This document shows positions 20,191-29,349 of a stretch of DNA of 64,000 nucleotides, piece by piece. The notes under the pieces are model-generated. The model had not been told where the DNA came from. It ran no database searches and was given only the letters and a program-made list of their open reading frames with translations. The position numbers and the translations under genes are program-made. Positions within the stretch are counted from its first letter, which is position 1, and every line of letters starts with the position of its first letter. The DNA is from Nocardioides scoriae (lineage in GTDB: Bacteria; Actinomycetota; Actinomycetes; Propionibacteriales; Nocardioidaceae): contig NZ_LT629757.1 in assembly GCF_900104965.1 (NCBI RefSeq), forward strand, positions 868,001 through 932,000. Direction: 5' to 3'.

Positions 20191-20559
20191 ATGCCCGTCA
20201 CCGGCCCCGACTTCATCTCCCTCCAGGTGCGCGACCTCGACGCGTCCCGCGCGTTCTACGAGCAGCACCTCGGCCTCGTCCGCTCGCCGGCCGGCCCGCC
20301 CCACGCGGTCGTCTTCGAGACCACGCCCATCGCGTTCGCCCTGCGCGACCTGCTGCCCGGCACCGACCTCGACGCCGTCGCCCAGCCCGGCATCGGGACG
20401 GCCGTCTGGCTCCACGCGACCGAGGTCCAGGACATCCACGACGGGCTCGTCGCCGCCGGTCACACCGTCGTGTCGGCCCCGGTCGACGGCCCCTTCGGTC
20501 GGACCTTCACCTTCGCGGACCCCGACGGCTACCACGTGACCCTCCACGACCGGGGCTGA
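20191..20559 (+). CDS. VOC superfamily (glyoxalase/bleomycin-resistance-like) protein
   Basis: 122 residues, a single VOC module pair: ISLQVRDLDASRAFYEQHLGLV at the N-terminus and GRTFTFADPDGYHVTLHD at the C-terminus. Members are metal-dependent dioxygenases, isomerases or antibiotic-binding proteins; which applies here cannot be told. AAGGA sits before the ATG. Its divergent MarR regulator with two operators suggests induction by a small toxic molecule. The following 224 bp up to the MFS gene hold nothing I can identify. Confidence 0.85.
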   Translation: MPVTGPDFISLQVRDLDASRAFYEQHLGLVRSPAGPPHAVVFETTPIAFALRDLLPGTDLDAVAQPGIGTAVWLHATEVQDIHDGLVAAGHTVVSAPVDGPFGRTFTFADPDGYHVTLHDRG

Positions 20560-20783
20560 GCTCCGCGTCGTCCACCCGTGGGACGTCCGGGGGAGCCTGC
20601 AGGGCGTCGACCGCCTGGCGGCCGTCCAGGCCGGCGTCCGTGGGCATCAGGCTGCTCGACGGGGTGATAGTGCCGCCCCCGCCCTCGAGGTGGTCGCCGA
20701 GGCGGTGATCGCGTCCGAACAGCCGACCTGCACGACCGCCTGGCCAGGGGCGCCTACCCACCCCGGAGGGAAGACTGGGCGAC

Positions 20784-22031
20784 GTGAGCAGCGACGTGGC
20801 CTTCCCCTCGCGCCCGTTCGTGCTGTTCTGGCGGGCGCACGCGGTCTCCGGGCTGGGCACCTACGTCACCCTGCTGGCCCTGCAGGCGCTGGTGGTGCTC
20901 GACCTGGGCGGGTCGGCGACCGAGGTCGGCTGGCTGAGCTCGGCGCGGTGGCTGCCCTTCCTCGTGGTGGGGGTGGTGGTCGGGGCGCTGGTGGACCGAC
21001 GGCCGCGGCGGCCGGTCGCCGTCGTCGCCGACCTGGTCGCGGCGGTGCTGCTCGCGGCGGTGCCGCTGCTGTGGTGGACGGACGTGCTGACGTTCCCGGT
21101 GCTGCTGCTGGTCGTGGTCGCGTACGGCACCGCGTCGGTGGTCAGCACCGCCGCCACGACGGCGCTGCTGCCGCGGCTGGTCGCACCGGCCGACCTGCAG
21201 CGCGCCCACGCCCGCACCGACGGGGCCGATGCTGCTGCGATGACCGCCGGCCCCGCTCTGGGCGGTCTGCTGGTCAGCGCGCTGGGCGCCCCGCTGGCGG
21301 TCCTCGCCGACGCCCTGACGTACCTGTTCTCGGCCGCGACGCTCGCCCGCGTCGAGGTCGAGGAGCCCGCCCCGGTGCGCGGCGCGCGCGTGCGGGCCCT
21401 GCTGGGCGAGATCCGCGACGGAGTCGTGTGGATCTACCGGACCTCCGGTCTGGCCACGCTCGCGGTCGCGACCCACGTGTGGTTCGTCGGCCACGCCGTC
21501 GTGGGGGTCGTCCTGGCGCCGTACGCCCTCCTGCAGCTCGGCGTGACGCCGCTCGGCTTCGGGGTCGTCGGCGCCGCCGGGGGCGCGGGGGCGCTGCTCG
21601 GCGCAGCCGCCACCACCCGGGTCGGGCTGCGGTGGGGCACCGGCCGCACGATCATCGCCTGCCACGCGACCACGCTGCTCGGCGTCCTCGTCATGGTGGC
21701 GGCAGGCACGCCCTCGTCCTCCGCGACGGCACTGGTCGTGCTGGCGCTGGGGCAGGGTCTCTACGGGCTGGCGATGGGGGCCAGCAACTCCCACGAGATG
21801 AGCTACCGCCAGCTGCTGACCCCCGACGGTCTCCAGGCCCGCACCAACACCACGCTGCGCTCCCTCAACCGCGCGGTCGTGGTCGTGGTGGCGCCGGTGG
21901 CCGGGGTGCTCGCCGACGCCTGGGGGTACGACGCTGCGCTGCTCCTCGCGGGCGTCGTCTTCGCCGCGGTCGTCGCGGGCCTCGGTGCGTCGCCGTTCCG
22001 CTCGGTCCGCGCCCCGACCTCGCCCGACTAG
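20784..22031 (+). CDS. MFS transporter, DHA3-like drug efflux type
   Basis: 415 residues with about 12 hydrophobic segments, starting FVLFWRAHAVSGLGTYVTLLALQALVVLDLG. The first cytoplasmic loop has the A-motif form GALVDRRPRRPVAVVADLVAA. The sequence style (NTTLRSLNRAVVVVVAPVAGVLADAWGYDAALLLAG) is that of the macrolide/enterobactin exporter group, so proton-driven export is likely. GTG start without a clear ribosome-binding site. It overlaps the convergent mmuM gene by 4 bp. Confidence 0.85.
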   Translation: MSSDVAFPSRPFVLFWRAHAVSGLGTYVTLLALQALVVLDLGGSATEVGWLSSARWLPFLVVGVVVGALVDRRPRRPVAVVADLVAAVLLAAVPLLWWTDVLTFPVLLLVVVAYGTASVVSTAATTALLPRLVAPADLQRAHARTDGADAAAMTAGPALGGLLVSALGAPLAVLADALTYLFSAATLARVEVEEPAPVRGARVRALLGEIRDGVVWIYRTSGLATLAVATHVWFVGHAVVGVVLAPYALLQLGVTPLGFGVVGAAGGAGALLGAAATTRVGLRWGTGRTIIACHATTLLGVLVMVAAGTPSSSATALVVLALGQGLYGLAMGASNSHEMSYRQLLTPDGLQARTNTTLRSLNRAVVVVVAPVAGVLADAWGYDAALLLAGVVFAAVVAGLGASPFRSVRAPTSPD

Positions 22032-22921
22032 GACAGGCAGGCCGCGGCGATCGCGCCCACGTGGCGCAGGTCGGTGCCGCAGCAGCCGCCCAGCAGCCGC
22101 AGACCGGGCAGCCGCTCGACCAGCCCGACGTAGCGCCGAGCCAGGTCGTCCGGGTCGCCCGGGTCCAGCTCCTCGGCCGCGTCGAGCTCGGCGTGGCTCA
22201 TGGTCGAGGCGTTGGCGCGCACCCCGACGACCCGTTCGGTCCACGGGCCACCCGTCAGCGCGCCGTCCAGGTGGGTGGGGTGGGCGCAATTGACCAGGTA
22301 GCCCACCGCCGCCCGAGCCGTCCGGTCCTCCACCTCCGCGACGGCGTCGGCCAGGGGCGTGCCGTTGGGCAGGCGCCCGTCGGTCTCGACCGTGAACGAC
22401 ACCAGGGCCGGGAGCCCCACCTCGCCCGCCGCGTGCAGGAAGCCGACGGCCTCGCGCGGGTAGGTCAGCGTCAGCGCGGAGACCTGGTCGACCCCGCCGG
22501 CGGCCAGCGCCCGGACCTGCGGCAGGTGGTACGCCGCGGCCTCCTCGGCCCCCATCTCCTCCCCGCTCACGTAGCCGTCGCCCCGCGGACCGACGACCCC
22601 GTTGACGCGGACGTCCAGCGACGGTCGGCCCAACGAGCGGGCGAACCCGGCCGCCTCCTCGTTGACGGCCCGCAGCCGGGCGGCGTCGTACCCCAGCTGC
22701 GAGGCCCAGTCGGGGTTGGCCCGCCACGTGGCGGTGTCCACGTCGAAGCCGACGCCGTGGCTCTCCGCGAGGTCGAGGAAGGGCTGCCAGTACGCCGCGA
22801 GCACGGCCCGCCCCGCGTCGTCCTCGACCAGCGGGAAGGCCGCGAACAGGGGCAGCTCGAGTCCCCGCTCGAAGATCAGCGTGGTCTCGAGCCCGCCGTC
22901 GGTGAGCCGCATCGCACCCAT
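22028..22921 (-). CDS. mmuM: Homocysteine S-methyltransferase
   Basis: 297 residues, one Hcy-binding TIM barrel. Zinc ligands are visible as VNCAHP and the C-terminal GGCCGTD. The starting LTDGGLETTLIFERG matches MmuM-type enzymes that use S-methylmethionine or SAM as methyl donor without cobalamin. The window also carries cobalamin-dependent metH, so two routes to methionine exist. TAGCGT lies 6 nt before the ATG, suggesting a leaderless mRNA. Confidence 0.88.
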   Translation of the reverse strand: MGAMRLTDGGLETTLIFERGLELPLFAAFPLVEDDAGRAVLAAYWQPFLDLAESHGVGFDVDTATWRANPDWASQLGYDAARLRAVNEEAAGFARSLGRPSLDVRVNGVVGPRGDGYVSGEEMGAEEAAAYHLPQVRALAAGGVDQVSALTLTYPREAVGFLHAAGEVGLPALVSFTVETDGRLPNGTPLADAVAEVEDRTARAAVGYLVNCAHPTHLDGALTGGPWTERVVGVRANASTMSHAELDAAEELDPGDPDDLARRYVGLVERLPGLRLLGGCCGTDLRHVGAIAAACLS

Positions 22922-23053
22922 GGACCGACGCTAGGACCGCCGGGCGGACCCGTCGAGGCAGGCGCCCGTCCGAGCTCACGCGGTCTGCACCGGCCTGCTT
23001 GTGCCGGGCGAGCACACTCGCCCGGGGGAGTCCAGCGACGACGAGGAGCGGTC

Positions 23054-23872
23054 ATGAGCAAGGTCTGGTTCATCACGGGTGCGTCCAAGGGCTTCGGCCG
23101 CGAGTGGGCCGAGGCCGCGCTGGAGCGCGGGGACTCCGTGGCGGCCACCGCCCGCAGGCCCGAGACGCTCGACGCGCTCGTCGCGACGCACGGCGACCGG
23201 GTGCTGCCGCTGCAGCTCGACGTCACCGACCGCGAGGCCGGCCGCGCCGCCGTGCGCCGCGCCGCGGAGCACTTCGGCCGGCTGGACGTGGTCGTGAACA
23301 ACGCCGGGTACGGCCACTTCGGCATGGTCGAGGAGCTGACCGAGGCCGAGGTGCGCGCCCAGCTGGAGACCAACTTCTTCGGCGCTCTGTGGGTCACCCA
23401 GGCCGCGCTGCCGATCATGCGCGAGCAGGGCTCGGGACACGTGATCCAGGTCTCGAGCATCGGCGGCATCAGCGCGTTCCCGACCGTCGGCGCCTACCAC
23501 GCGTCGAAGTGGGCGCTCGAGGGCCTCACGCAGTCCCTCGCGCAGGAGGTCGCCGGCTTCGGCATCCACGTCACGCTCGTCGAGCCCGGCGGCTTCACGA
23601 CCGACTGGTCCGGCCCCTCGGCGGTCCGCAGCCAGGAGGACCCGGCGTACGACGCCGTCCGCGAGGCCGCGCAGAACCGCCCCTCGGCCGCCAGCCCCGG
23701 TGACCCGACCGCCACCCGGCAGCCGATCCTCAAGGTCGTCGACGCCGAGGAGCCGCCCCTGCGCGTCTTCTTCGGCAAGGCCCCGCTGGACATCGCGACC
23801 AAGGACTACGAGTCCCGCCTGGCCACCTGGAACGAGTGGCAGCCGGTCGCGGTCGAGGCCCACGGCGACTGA
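23054..23872 (+). CDS. Classical short-chain dehydrogenase/reductase
   Basis: 272 residues. The cofactor motif TGASKGFGREWAEAAL, the NNAG motif at about 82, catalytic Ser in QVSSIGGIS and the YHASK pair are all in place. The ending includes PPLRVFFGKAPLDIATKDYESRLATWNEWQPVA, typical of the oxidoreductase group often annotated as retinol-dehydrogenase-like. AGGAG is 6 nt before the ATG. It stands alone; substrate unknown. Confidence 0.9.
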   Translation: MSKVWFITGASKGFGREWAEAALERGDSVAATARRPETLDALVATHGDRVLPLQLDVTDREAGRAAVRRAAEHFGRLDVVVNNAGYGHFGMVEELTEAEVRAQLETNFFGALWVTQAALPIMREQGSGHVIQVSSIGGISAFPTVGAYHASKWALEGLTQSLAQEVAGFGIHVTLVEPGGFTTDWSGPSAVRSQEDPAYDAVREAAQNRPSAASPGDPTATRQPILKVVDAEEPPLRVFFGKAPLDIATKDYESRLATWNEWQPVAVEAHGD

Positions 23873-23986
23873 CCCGGTGGCCAAGCCCCCACCCGACCCT
23901 CGTTCACCTCGCGTCCACCCGGCCGAGCCAGGCTCGGGGGAGGAAGCGCGGCGGACGGGGACGTCGCAGGGTCGGGAGGGGGAGCC

Positions 23987-24292
23987 GTGCTCGAGCACCT
24001 GCGGCAGCGGTTGCGCCGGCTCCTGGGTCCCCGCGCCGACCCGGAGGACCGGGAGGGGGCGGCTGCCCCGCGGACGGCCACGGTCGCCCTGGTCGCCCGG
24101 GAGTGGAGCGACGAGCAGCTGCGGCGGGCCTGGGACGTCAGCACCCACCAGCTCGGCTCCTCGGACGCCACCGCCGTCGCGCGCACCGTGGCGATGCGCG
24201 CGGCGCTGCTCGACGAGTGGTCCCGGCGGCACCCCGAGGCCGTCGACGCGTGGTGGCCGGGCGGGCCGCCGCCGGGCGCCGGGAGCGGTTGA
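23987..24292 (+). CDS. Small hypothetical protein
   Basis: 101 residues, not recognised. It has a basic amphipathic start (LEHLRQRLRRLLGPR), a central helical region with conserved-looking EWSDEQLRRAWDVSTHQL and RAALLDEWSRRHPEAVDAWW, and a Gly/Pro end. No membrane segment or signal. GTG start with a GGGGGAG upstream. The third-position GC bias supports coding. It may be a small regulatory or scaffold protein, but nothing nearby indicates its role. Confidence 0.55.
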   Translation: MLEHLRQRLRRLLGPRADPEDREGAAAPRTATVALVAREWSDEQLRRAWDVSTHQLGSSDATAVARTVAMRAALLDEWSRRHPEAVDAWWPGGPPPGAGSG

Positions 24293-24410
24293 CGAGGCGC
24301 TTGCCCCGCTCCGCGTGCCGCAAACATCCGACCAGCACCGGGCTAGACAGGCGGCGCGGCGGTTGCGCCGACGTTGGTCGTTCGCCCGACGAGCGACTTA
24401 GCCTGCCGGT

Positions 24411-24776
24411 ATGGAACACACGTCAGCCCCCGCGTCCTCCGGGACCGGGATCGGCACGACCGCCCTCGGGCGGCTGCAGATGCGTGTGCCCGAGGAGGAC
24501 GGCTTCGAGGACGTCATCGTCGAACGCCGCTGGCCCGACATGCTGTCGGCCCGTTCGTGGTGCGAGCGCACGGTCCGCCGTGCCGTCCCCGGCACCAGCG
24601 TCCTGGAGGTGCAGGTCTTCGAGGAGACCTGGCGACACTCCAAGTCCTGGGAGACCACCAAGCACCGCCCGATCGCCGAGGTCCTCCAGCTCGGGATGCT
24701 CACCGCCGACGGCGACATCCGCTGGGGCGAGCCCCGCTCGATGACCCCGCGGGCCGGCGCGCGCCACCTCCTCTGA
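24411..24776 (+). CDS. Hypothetical protein, 121 residues
   Basis: Not recognised. Soluble, mixed alpha/beta composition, with a cluster of aromatic and charged residues (DVIVERRWPDMLSARSWCERTVRRAVPG, then VFEETWRHSKSWETTKHRPIAEVLQLGMLTADGDIRWGE). One Cys. A TAGCCT hexamer 6 nt before the ATG supports it being a real, leaderless gene. It precedes the M20 peptidase by 59 nt, possibly co-transcribed. Confidence 0.6.
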   Translation: MEHTSAPASSGTGIGTTALGRLQMRVPEEDGFEDVIVERRWPDMLSARSWCERTVRRAVPGTSVLEVQVFEETWRHSKSWETTKHRPIAEVLQLGMLTADGDIRWGEPRSMTPRAGARHLL

Positions 24777-24835
24777 GGGCCGCCCGCCCGACGACCCGCG
24801 TTTGACCCGTCGGGGGCGACGGGCACGATGGGGTC

Positions 24836-26152
24836 ATGAGCGACGCCACCCCCGACCCGTCCTACGACCCCGCCGCCGAGGTCGTCGACATCTGTCGCGA
24901 CCTGATCCGGATGGACACCACCAACTTCGGTGACGGCCAGGGCCCGGGGGAGCGCAAGGCCGCCGAGCACGTCGCGACGCTGCTCGAGGAGGTCGGCATC
25001 GCCACCGAGCTGTGGGAGGCCGAGCCCGGACGCACCAACGTGGTCGCGCGCTGGGGCGGTGACCAAGGCGAGCCGATGCTGCTCCACGGCCACCTCGACG
25101 TCGTCCCCGCCAACGCCGACGACTGGCAGCTGCACCCCTTCAGCGGCGAGGTCCAGGACGGCATGGTCTGGGGCCGGGGCGCCGTCGACATGAAGGACTT
25201 CGACGCGATGCTGCTCTCGACGGTGCGCGCCCGCGCCCGCGCCGGCCGGGTGCCGTCGCGTCCGCTGGTGCTGTGCTTCACCGCCGACGAGGAGGCCGGT
25301 GGCCACCTCGGGGCCGGCCCGCTCGTCGAGGCCAAGCGCGAGTGGTTCGAGGACTGCACGTACGCCGTCGGCGAGGTCGGCGGCTTCTCCACCACCGTGC
25401 GCGGCCGACGGATGTACCTCGTCGAGGCGGCCGAGAAGGGCATGGCCTGGATCCGGCTCACCGCCACCGGCAACGCCGGTCACGGCTCGATGCGCCACCC
25501 CGACAACGCGGTCACCCACCTCGCCGAGGCGGTGGCCCGCATCGGTCGCCACGAGTGGCCCGTGCAGCTCACGCCGACCATGCGCGTGCTGGTGGCCTCG
25601 GTCGGGGAGCTCGCCGGCACCGAGGCGACGCCCGACAACGCGCTCCAGCTCGTCGAGGAGTTCGGCCCCGCCGCGCGGATGCTCGGCGCGGTGCTGAGCC
25701 ACACCACCAACCCGACGATGCTCGAGGCGGGCTACAAGGTCAACGTCGTGCCCGGCCAGGCGACCGCGCGCATCGACGGCCGCTTCCTGCCCGGCCTCCA
25801 GGACGAGTTCCTCGCCACCCTCGAGGAGCTCGTCGGACCGCACGTCGAGGTCTCCTTCGACAGCCTCCAGGACGGCCTCGAGACGGCGTACGACGGCGCG
25901 GTGGCCGACGCGATGACCGCCTCGATCCTGGAGGAGGACCCCGGGGCGATCGTCGCGCCGTACCTGATGAGCGGCGGCACCGACGCCAAGCACTTCACCA
26001 AGCTGGGCATGCGCGCCTTCGGGTTCGCCCCGCTGCGGCTGCCCGACGACCTCGACTTCACCGGGCTGTTCCACGGCGTCGACGAGCGGGTGCCGGTGGA
26101 CGCCCTGGAGTTCGGCGCCCGGGTCTTCGACCGGTTCCTCGGCCGGATCTGA
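24836..26152 (+). CDS. M20/M28-type zinc peptidase or deacylase
   Basis: 438 residues of the ArgE/DapE/carboxypeptidase family. Metal and catalytic motifs: HGHLDVVPA with ligand His, GRGAVDMKDFDAM with bridging Asp, TADEEAGG with the catalytic Glu-Glu, and the late MSGGTDAKHFTKLG with the C-terminal His. A lid domain lies between about 190 and 310 (GNAGHGSMRHPDNAV). Length and sequence fit the broad-specificity actinobacterial M20 proteins; the actual substrate (dipeptide, N-acyl amino acid) is undetermined. An 18-bp duplication covers its stop codon. Confidence 0.88.
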   Translation: MSDATPDPSYDPAAEVVDICRDLIRMDTTNFGDGQGPGERKAAEHVATLLEEVGIATELWEAEPGRTNVVARWGGDQGEPMLLHGHLDVVPANADDWQLHPFSGEVQDGMVWGRGAVDMKDFDAMLLSTVRARARAGRVPSRPLVLCFTADEEAGGHLGAGPLVEAKREWFEDCTYAVGEVGGFSTTVRGRRMYLVEAAEKGMAWIRLTATGNAGHGSMRHPDNAVTHLAEAVARIGRHEWPVQLTPTMRVLVASVGELAGTEATPDNALQLVEEFGPAARMLGAVLSHTTNPTMLEAGYKVNVVPGQATARIDGRFLPGLQDEFLATLEELVGPHVEVSFDSLQDGLETAYDGAVADAMTASILEEDPGAIVAPYLMSGGTDAKHFTKLGMRAFGFAPLRLPDDLDFTGLFHGVDERVPVDALEFGARVFDRFLGRI

Positions 26153-26178
26153 GCCACGGGCCGGATCTGGGCTACGGG
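26143..26178 (+). repeat. 18-bp tandem duplication over the M20 stop codon
   Basis: CCGGATCTGAGCCACGGG (26143-26160) is followed at once by CCGGATCTGGGCTACGGG (26161-26178), with two mismatches. The first copy contains the last codons and TGA stop; in the second the stop has become TGG. Confidence 0.75.
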
Positions 26179-26209
26179 CCTCCGGTGCCGGGGCTCCCGG
26201 CACCGGAGG
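26179..26209. terminator. Bidirectional terminator between the M20 gene and DUF5703
   Basis: A 13-bp perfect stem, CCTCCGGTGCCGG with CCGGCACCGGAGG, and a 5-nt loop GGCTC. It ends 4 bp before the stop codon of the convergent DUF5703 gene, so it can serve both transcripts. Confidence 0.85.
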
Positions 26210-26212
26210 TCG

Positions 26213-26449
26213 TCAGACGTAGGAGAAGCGCTGCCGGATGATGCGGCGGCGCAGCTGCACCCGACGGGTGCCGTCGTGGCGGATCTGCACCCGGTCGAGC
26301 TCCCAGCCACCGTGCTCGGCGCGCTCGACCAGCATCCGGGTCACCGCCGAACGGGAGTGCTCGCGCGGGATGAGCATCTTGTCGAACTCGTACTCGATGC
26401 CCGGCTTGAGGGCGCGGTACTGCTGCTTGCGGGCCTTGGCCGACGTCAT
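26213..26449 (-). CDS. DUF5703 family small basic protein
   Basis: 78 residues, strongly basic: MTSAKARKQQYRALKPGIEY, then FDKMLIPREHSRSAVTRMLVERAEHGGWELDRVQIRHDG and an Arg-rich end RRVQLRRRIIRQRFSYV. The GGWELDRV pattern is that of DUF4177/DUF5703-type proteins. Role unknown; the charge suggests nucleic-acid contact (inference). ATG overlaps the aldo/keto reductase stop by 4 nt, so it is translationally coupled to that gene. Confidence 0.75.
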   Translation of the reverse strand: MTSAKARKQQYRALKPGIEYEFDKMLIPREHSRSAVTRMLVERAEHGGWELDRVQIRHDGTRRVQLRRRIIRQRFSYV

Positions 26450-27408
26450 GCGGTGTCCTCCGTCCGTGCCGACACGTCCTCGAGCGCCTCGATGATCTCC
26501 GCGGGCAGCTCGCACTCCTCGGCCTTGAGGGAGTCGCGGAGCTGCGCCGCGGTGCGGGCCCCGATGACGGGGGCCGTGACGCCGGGTCGGTCGCGCACCC
26601 ACGTCAACGCCACCTCGAGCGCAGACCATCCCAGCCCGTCCGCGGCCTTCGCCACGGCCTCGACCACGCGGGCCGAGGCCGGGTCGAGGTAGCGGCCCAC
26701 GAAGCTGCCGAAGTGGGGGGAGGCCGCGCGGGAGTCGGCGGGCGTGCCGGCGCGGTACTTGCCGGTGAGCACGCCCCGGCCCAGCGGCGACCAGGGCAGC
26801 ACGCCGAGGCCCAGCGCCTGCGCGGCGGGCAGCACCTCGGCCTCGACGGCCCGGTTGAGCAGGGAGTACTCCACCTGGTGGGCGGCCAGCTGCGCCCGGC
26901 CGGGCGCAGCGCGCTGCCAGGTCGCGGCCTGGGCGCTCTGCCAGCCGGTGTAGTTGCTGATCCCGACGTACGCCGCCCGGCCGCTGCTCTGCGCCAGGTC
27001 CAGCGCCGTCAGGGTCTCCTCGAGCGGCACGGAGTCGCTCCAGGTGTGCACCTGCCACAGGTCGACGTGGTCGAGGCCGAGGCGCTCCAGCGAGGCGTCG
27101 AGCGAGGACAGCAGGTGACCGCGGGAGACGTCGACGAAGCGCTCGCCCCGCCGACGACCGATCCCGGCCTTGGTGGCCACCACCACCTCGTCGCGGGCGC
27201 AGACCTCGCGCACCAGCCGGCCCAGCAGCCGCTCGGAGGCGCCGTCGGTGTAGCCCGCCGCGGTGTCGAGCAGCGTGCCGCCGGCCTCGGTGAAGGCCAC
27301 CAGCTGCTCGCGGGCCTCGTGCTCGTCGGTGTCGCGGCCCCACGTCATCGTCCCCAGACCGAGTCGCGAGACCGAGAGCCCGGTCTGTCCGAGGAACCGC
27401 TGCTGCAT
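26446..27408 (-). CDS. Aldo/keto reductase
   Basis: 320 residues, NADPH-dependent TIM barrel. The catalytic tetrad is visible: Asp in LLDTAAGYTDG, the Tyr of the same motif, Lys in VVATKAGIG and His in LWQVHTWSD. The cofactor end has VIGARTAAQLRDSLKA. The group is the YghZ/Tas-like family acting on small aldehydes and ketones. TAGCGT lies 6 nt before the ATG, suggesting a leaderless mRNA that continues into DUF5703. Confidence 0.9.
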   Translation of the reverse strand: MQQRFLGQTGLSVSRLGLGTMTWGRDTDEHEAREQLVAFTEAGGTLLDTAAGYTDGASERLLGRLVREVCARDEVVVATKAGIGRRRGERFVDVSRGHLLSSLDASLERLGLDHVDLWQVHTWSDSVPLEETLTALDLAQSSGRAAYVGISNYTGWQSAQAATWQRAAPGRAQLAAHQVEYSLLNRAVEAEVLPAAQALGLGVLPWSPLGRGVLTGKYRAGTPADSRAASPHFGSFVGRYLDPASARVVEAVAKAADGLGWSALEVALTWVRDRPGVTAPVIGARTAAQLRDSLKAEECELPAEIIEALEDVSARTEDTA

Positions 27409-27500
27409 GCCCGCACGCTATCGACGTGCGCCCACCAGCCGATCCGCGGCTCGCCGGACGCGGTCAGGTGAGCAGCAGGCCGAGTTCCTAGACTCCTGCT

Positions 27501-28325
27501 GTGCTAGATCTCTTCAAGGCCGTCGTGCTCGGTCTCATCCAGGGGCTCACCGAGTTCCTCCCCGTGTCCAGCAGCGCCCACCTGCGCATCTTCCCCGAGC
27601 TGTTCGGCTGGGGGGACCCGGGCGCGGCGTTCACGGCCGTGATCCAGATCGGCACCGAGCTGGCCGTGCTCATCTACTTCCGCCACGACATCTGGCGCAT
27701 CGCCAGCACCTGGCTCCGGTCGCTGGTCCGTCCCGAGCTCCGCGGCCACCTCGACGCCCGGATGGGCTGGTACGTCATCGTCGGCTCGGTCCCGATCGTC
27801 ATCCTGGGGGTGCTGCTCAAGGACGTCATCGAGCGCGACTTCCGCAACCTGTGGATCATCGCCGCGGCGCTGATCGTGCTCGGCGTGGTCCTCGGCGTGG
27901 CCGACCGCACCGCCAGCCAGACGCGCGACCTCAAGCACATGGGCCTCAGGCACGCCGTGCTGCTCGGCTGCGCCCAGGCACTCGCGCTCATCCCGGGCGT
28001 CTCGCGCTCGGGCGCCACCATCTCCATGGGCCTGTTCCTCGGCCTCACCCGGGAGGCCGCCACCCGGATCGCGTTCCTGCTGGCCATCCCGGCCGTCGTG
28101 GGCGCGGGCGTCTTCCAGCTCGGCGACATCCCCGGCGGCGAGAACGCCTACGGCTGGGGGCCCACGCTGGTCGCCACGATCGTCTCGTTCGTCGTCGGGT
28201 ACGCCGCCATCGCGTGGCTGCTGCGCTACGTCTCGACCCGGTCCTACACGCCGTTCGTGGTCTACCGCGTCGTGCTCGGCCTCGCCGTGATGGGCCTGAT
28301 CGCCGGCGGCGTGCTCACCGCCTGA
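27501..28325 (+). CDS. uppP: Undecaprenyl-diphosphatase UppP/BacA
   Basis: Membrane enzyme dephosphorylating undecaprenyl pyrophosphate so the lipid carrier can re-enter peptidoglycan synthesis; overproduction gives bacitracin resistance. 274 residues, about 8 membrane segments. Two family motifs are intact: GLIQGLTEFLPVSSSAH near residue 10 and PGVSRSGATISMGLFLGL near 160. TAGACT lies 6 nt before the GTG, indicating a leaderless mRNA. It opens the conserved actinobacterial block that runs to mshC and metH. Confidence 0.95.
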   Translation: MLDLFKAVVLGLIQGLTEFLPVSSSAHLRIFPELFGWGDPGAAFTAVIQIGTELAVLIYFRHDIWRIASTWLRSLVRPELRGHLDARMGWYVIVGSVPIVILGVLLKDVIERDFRNLWIIAAALIVLGVVLGVADRTASQTRDLKHMGLRHAVLLGCAQALALIPGVSRSGATISMGLFLGLTREAATRIAFLLAIPAVVGAGVFQLGDIPGGENAYGWGPTLVATIVSFVVGYAAIAWLLRYVSTRSYTPFVVYRVVLGLAVMGLIAGGVLTA

Positions 28326-28337
28326 GGCGGCTCCGGC

Positions 28338-29318
28338 TCACAGCCAGCCGGAGCGCTTGCTGATGACGAACACCGTCAGCGAGCTGAGCAGCATCAGCCC
28401 CAGCGCCATCGGGTAGCCGTACATCCAGTGCAGCTCCGGCATGTGGTCGAAGTTCATGCCGTAGATGCCGGCCACCAGGGTCGGTGCCGCGACCAGGCCG
28501 ACCGCCGCGGAGATCCGCCGCATGTCGTCGTTCTGCTGGATCGAGATCTGCGCGAGGTGGGCGTCGAAGGCGCTCGAGAGCAGCGAGTCGAGGGTGTCGA
28601 TGGTCTCCGCCACGCGGGTGAGGTGGTCGGCGACGTCGCGGAAGTACGGCGCGGCCTCGGCGTGGATGCCGCCCACGGTCCCGACCGCGAACCGGTTCAT
28701 CGGCTCGCGCAGCGGGAGCACCGCGCGGCGCATCTCGGCCAGCTCGCGCTTGAGGACGTAGATCCGGGCGCTGTCGTTGGTGCGCTCGGTGGAGAACACC
28801 GACTCCTCCACCTCGTCGACGTCCTCCTGCAGCGAGCCGGCCACGCTCTCGTAGCGGTCCACGACGTCGTCCACCACGGCGTACACCACCGCGGAGGGGC
28901 CGTGGACGAGCACCTTGCTGCTCGCCTCGAGGCGCTGCCGGGCCTGGGAGAGGGAGGCGCCGGTGCCGTGGCGGACGCTGACGATGAAGCCGTGGCCGAC
29001 GAACAGGCTGATCTCGCCGGTCTCGACGGCGTCGTCCTCGTCGACGTACCACAGCGTCTTGAGCACGATGAACAGCGAGTCGCCGTAGCGCTCGACCTTG
29101 GGGCGCTGGTGGGCGCTGAGCGCGTCCTCGACGGCGAGCTCGTGCAGGCCGTAGAGCTGGGCGACGTGGTCGAGCTCCTCGCTCGTGGGGTCGTGCAGGC
29201 CCACCCAGACGAAGTCGTGCTCCTTGGTCGCGCCGGTGCGCACGGCGGCCAGGTCGCCGGGCGAGCAGCCCAGGTCGACGCGTTCGCCGTTGCGGTACAG
29301 CGCGTTGTCCACGATCAC
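28338..29318 (-). CDS. corA: CorA-family magnesium/cobalt transporter
   Basis: 326 residues. A long cytoplasmic N-terminal domain with the stalk helix (up to about 260) precedes two C-terminal membrane helices. The selectivity motif YGMNF sits at the end of the first helix (ISAAVGLVAAPTLVAGIYGMNF), followed by the periplasmic loop DHMPELHWMYG, the second helix and a basic KRSGWL tail. TATCTT lies 6 nt before the GTG start. Divergent from the histidine phosphatase gene, 31 bp between starts. Confidence 0.93.
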   Translation of the reverse strand: MIVDNALYRNGERVDLGCSPGDLAAVRTGATKEHDFVWVGLHDPTSEELDHVAQLYGLHELAVEDALSAHQRPKVERYGDSLFIVLKTLWYVDEDDAVETGEISLFVGHGFIVSVRHGTGASLSQARQRLEASSKVLVHGPSAVVYAVVDDVVDRYESVAGSLQEDVDEVEESVFSTERTNDSARIYVLKRELAEMRRAVLPLREPMNRFAVGTVGGIHAEAAPYFRDVADHLTRVAETIDTLDSLLSSAFDAHLAQISIQQNDDMRRISAAVGLVAAPTLVAGIYGMNFDHMPELHWMYGYPMALGLMLLSSLTVFVISKRSGWL

Positions 29319-29349
29319 CGGAGCAAGATACGACGGCTACGCTCCGGGC

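Noticed and set aside
20560-20783. Small minus-strand reading (20507-20860) in the gap before the MFS gene
   Set aside because: Overlaps both neighbours, shows no domain and has irregular composition; kept as intergenic.
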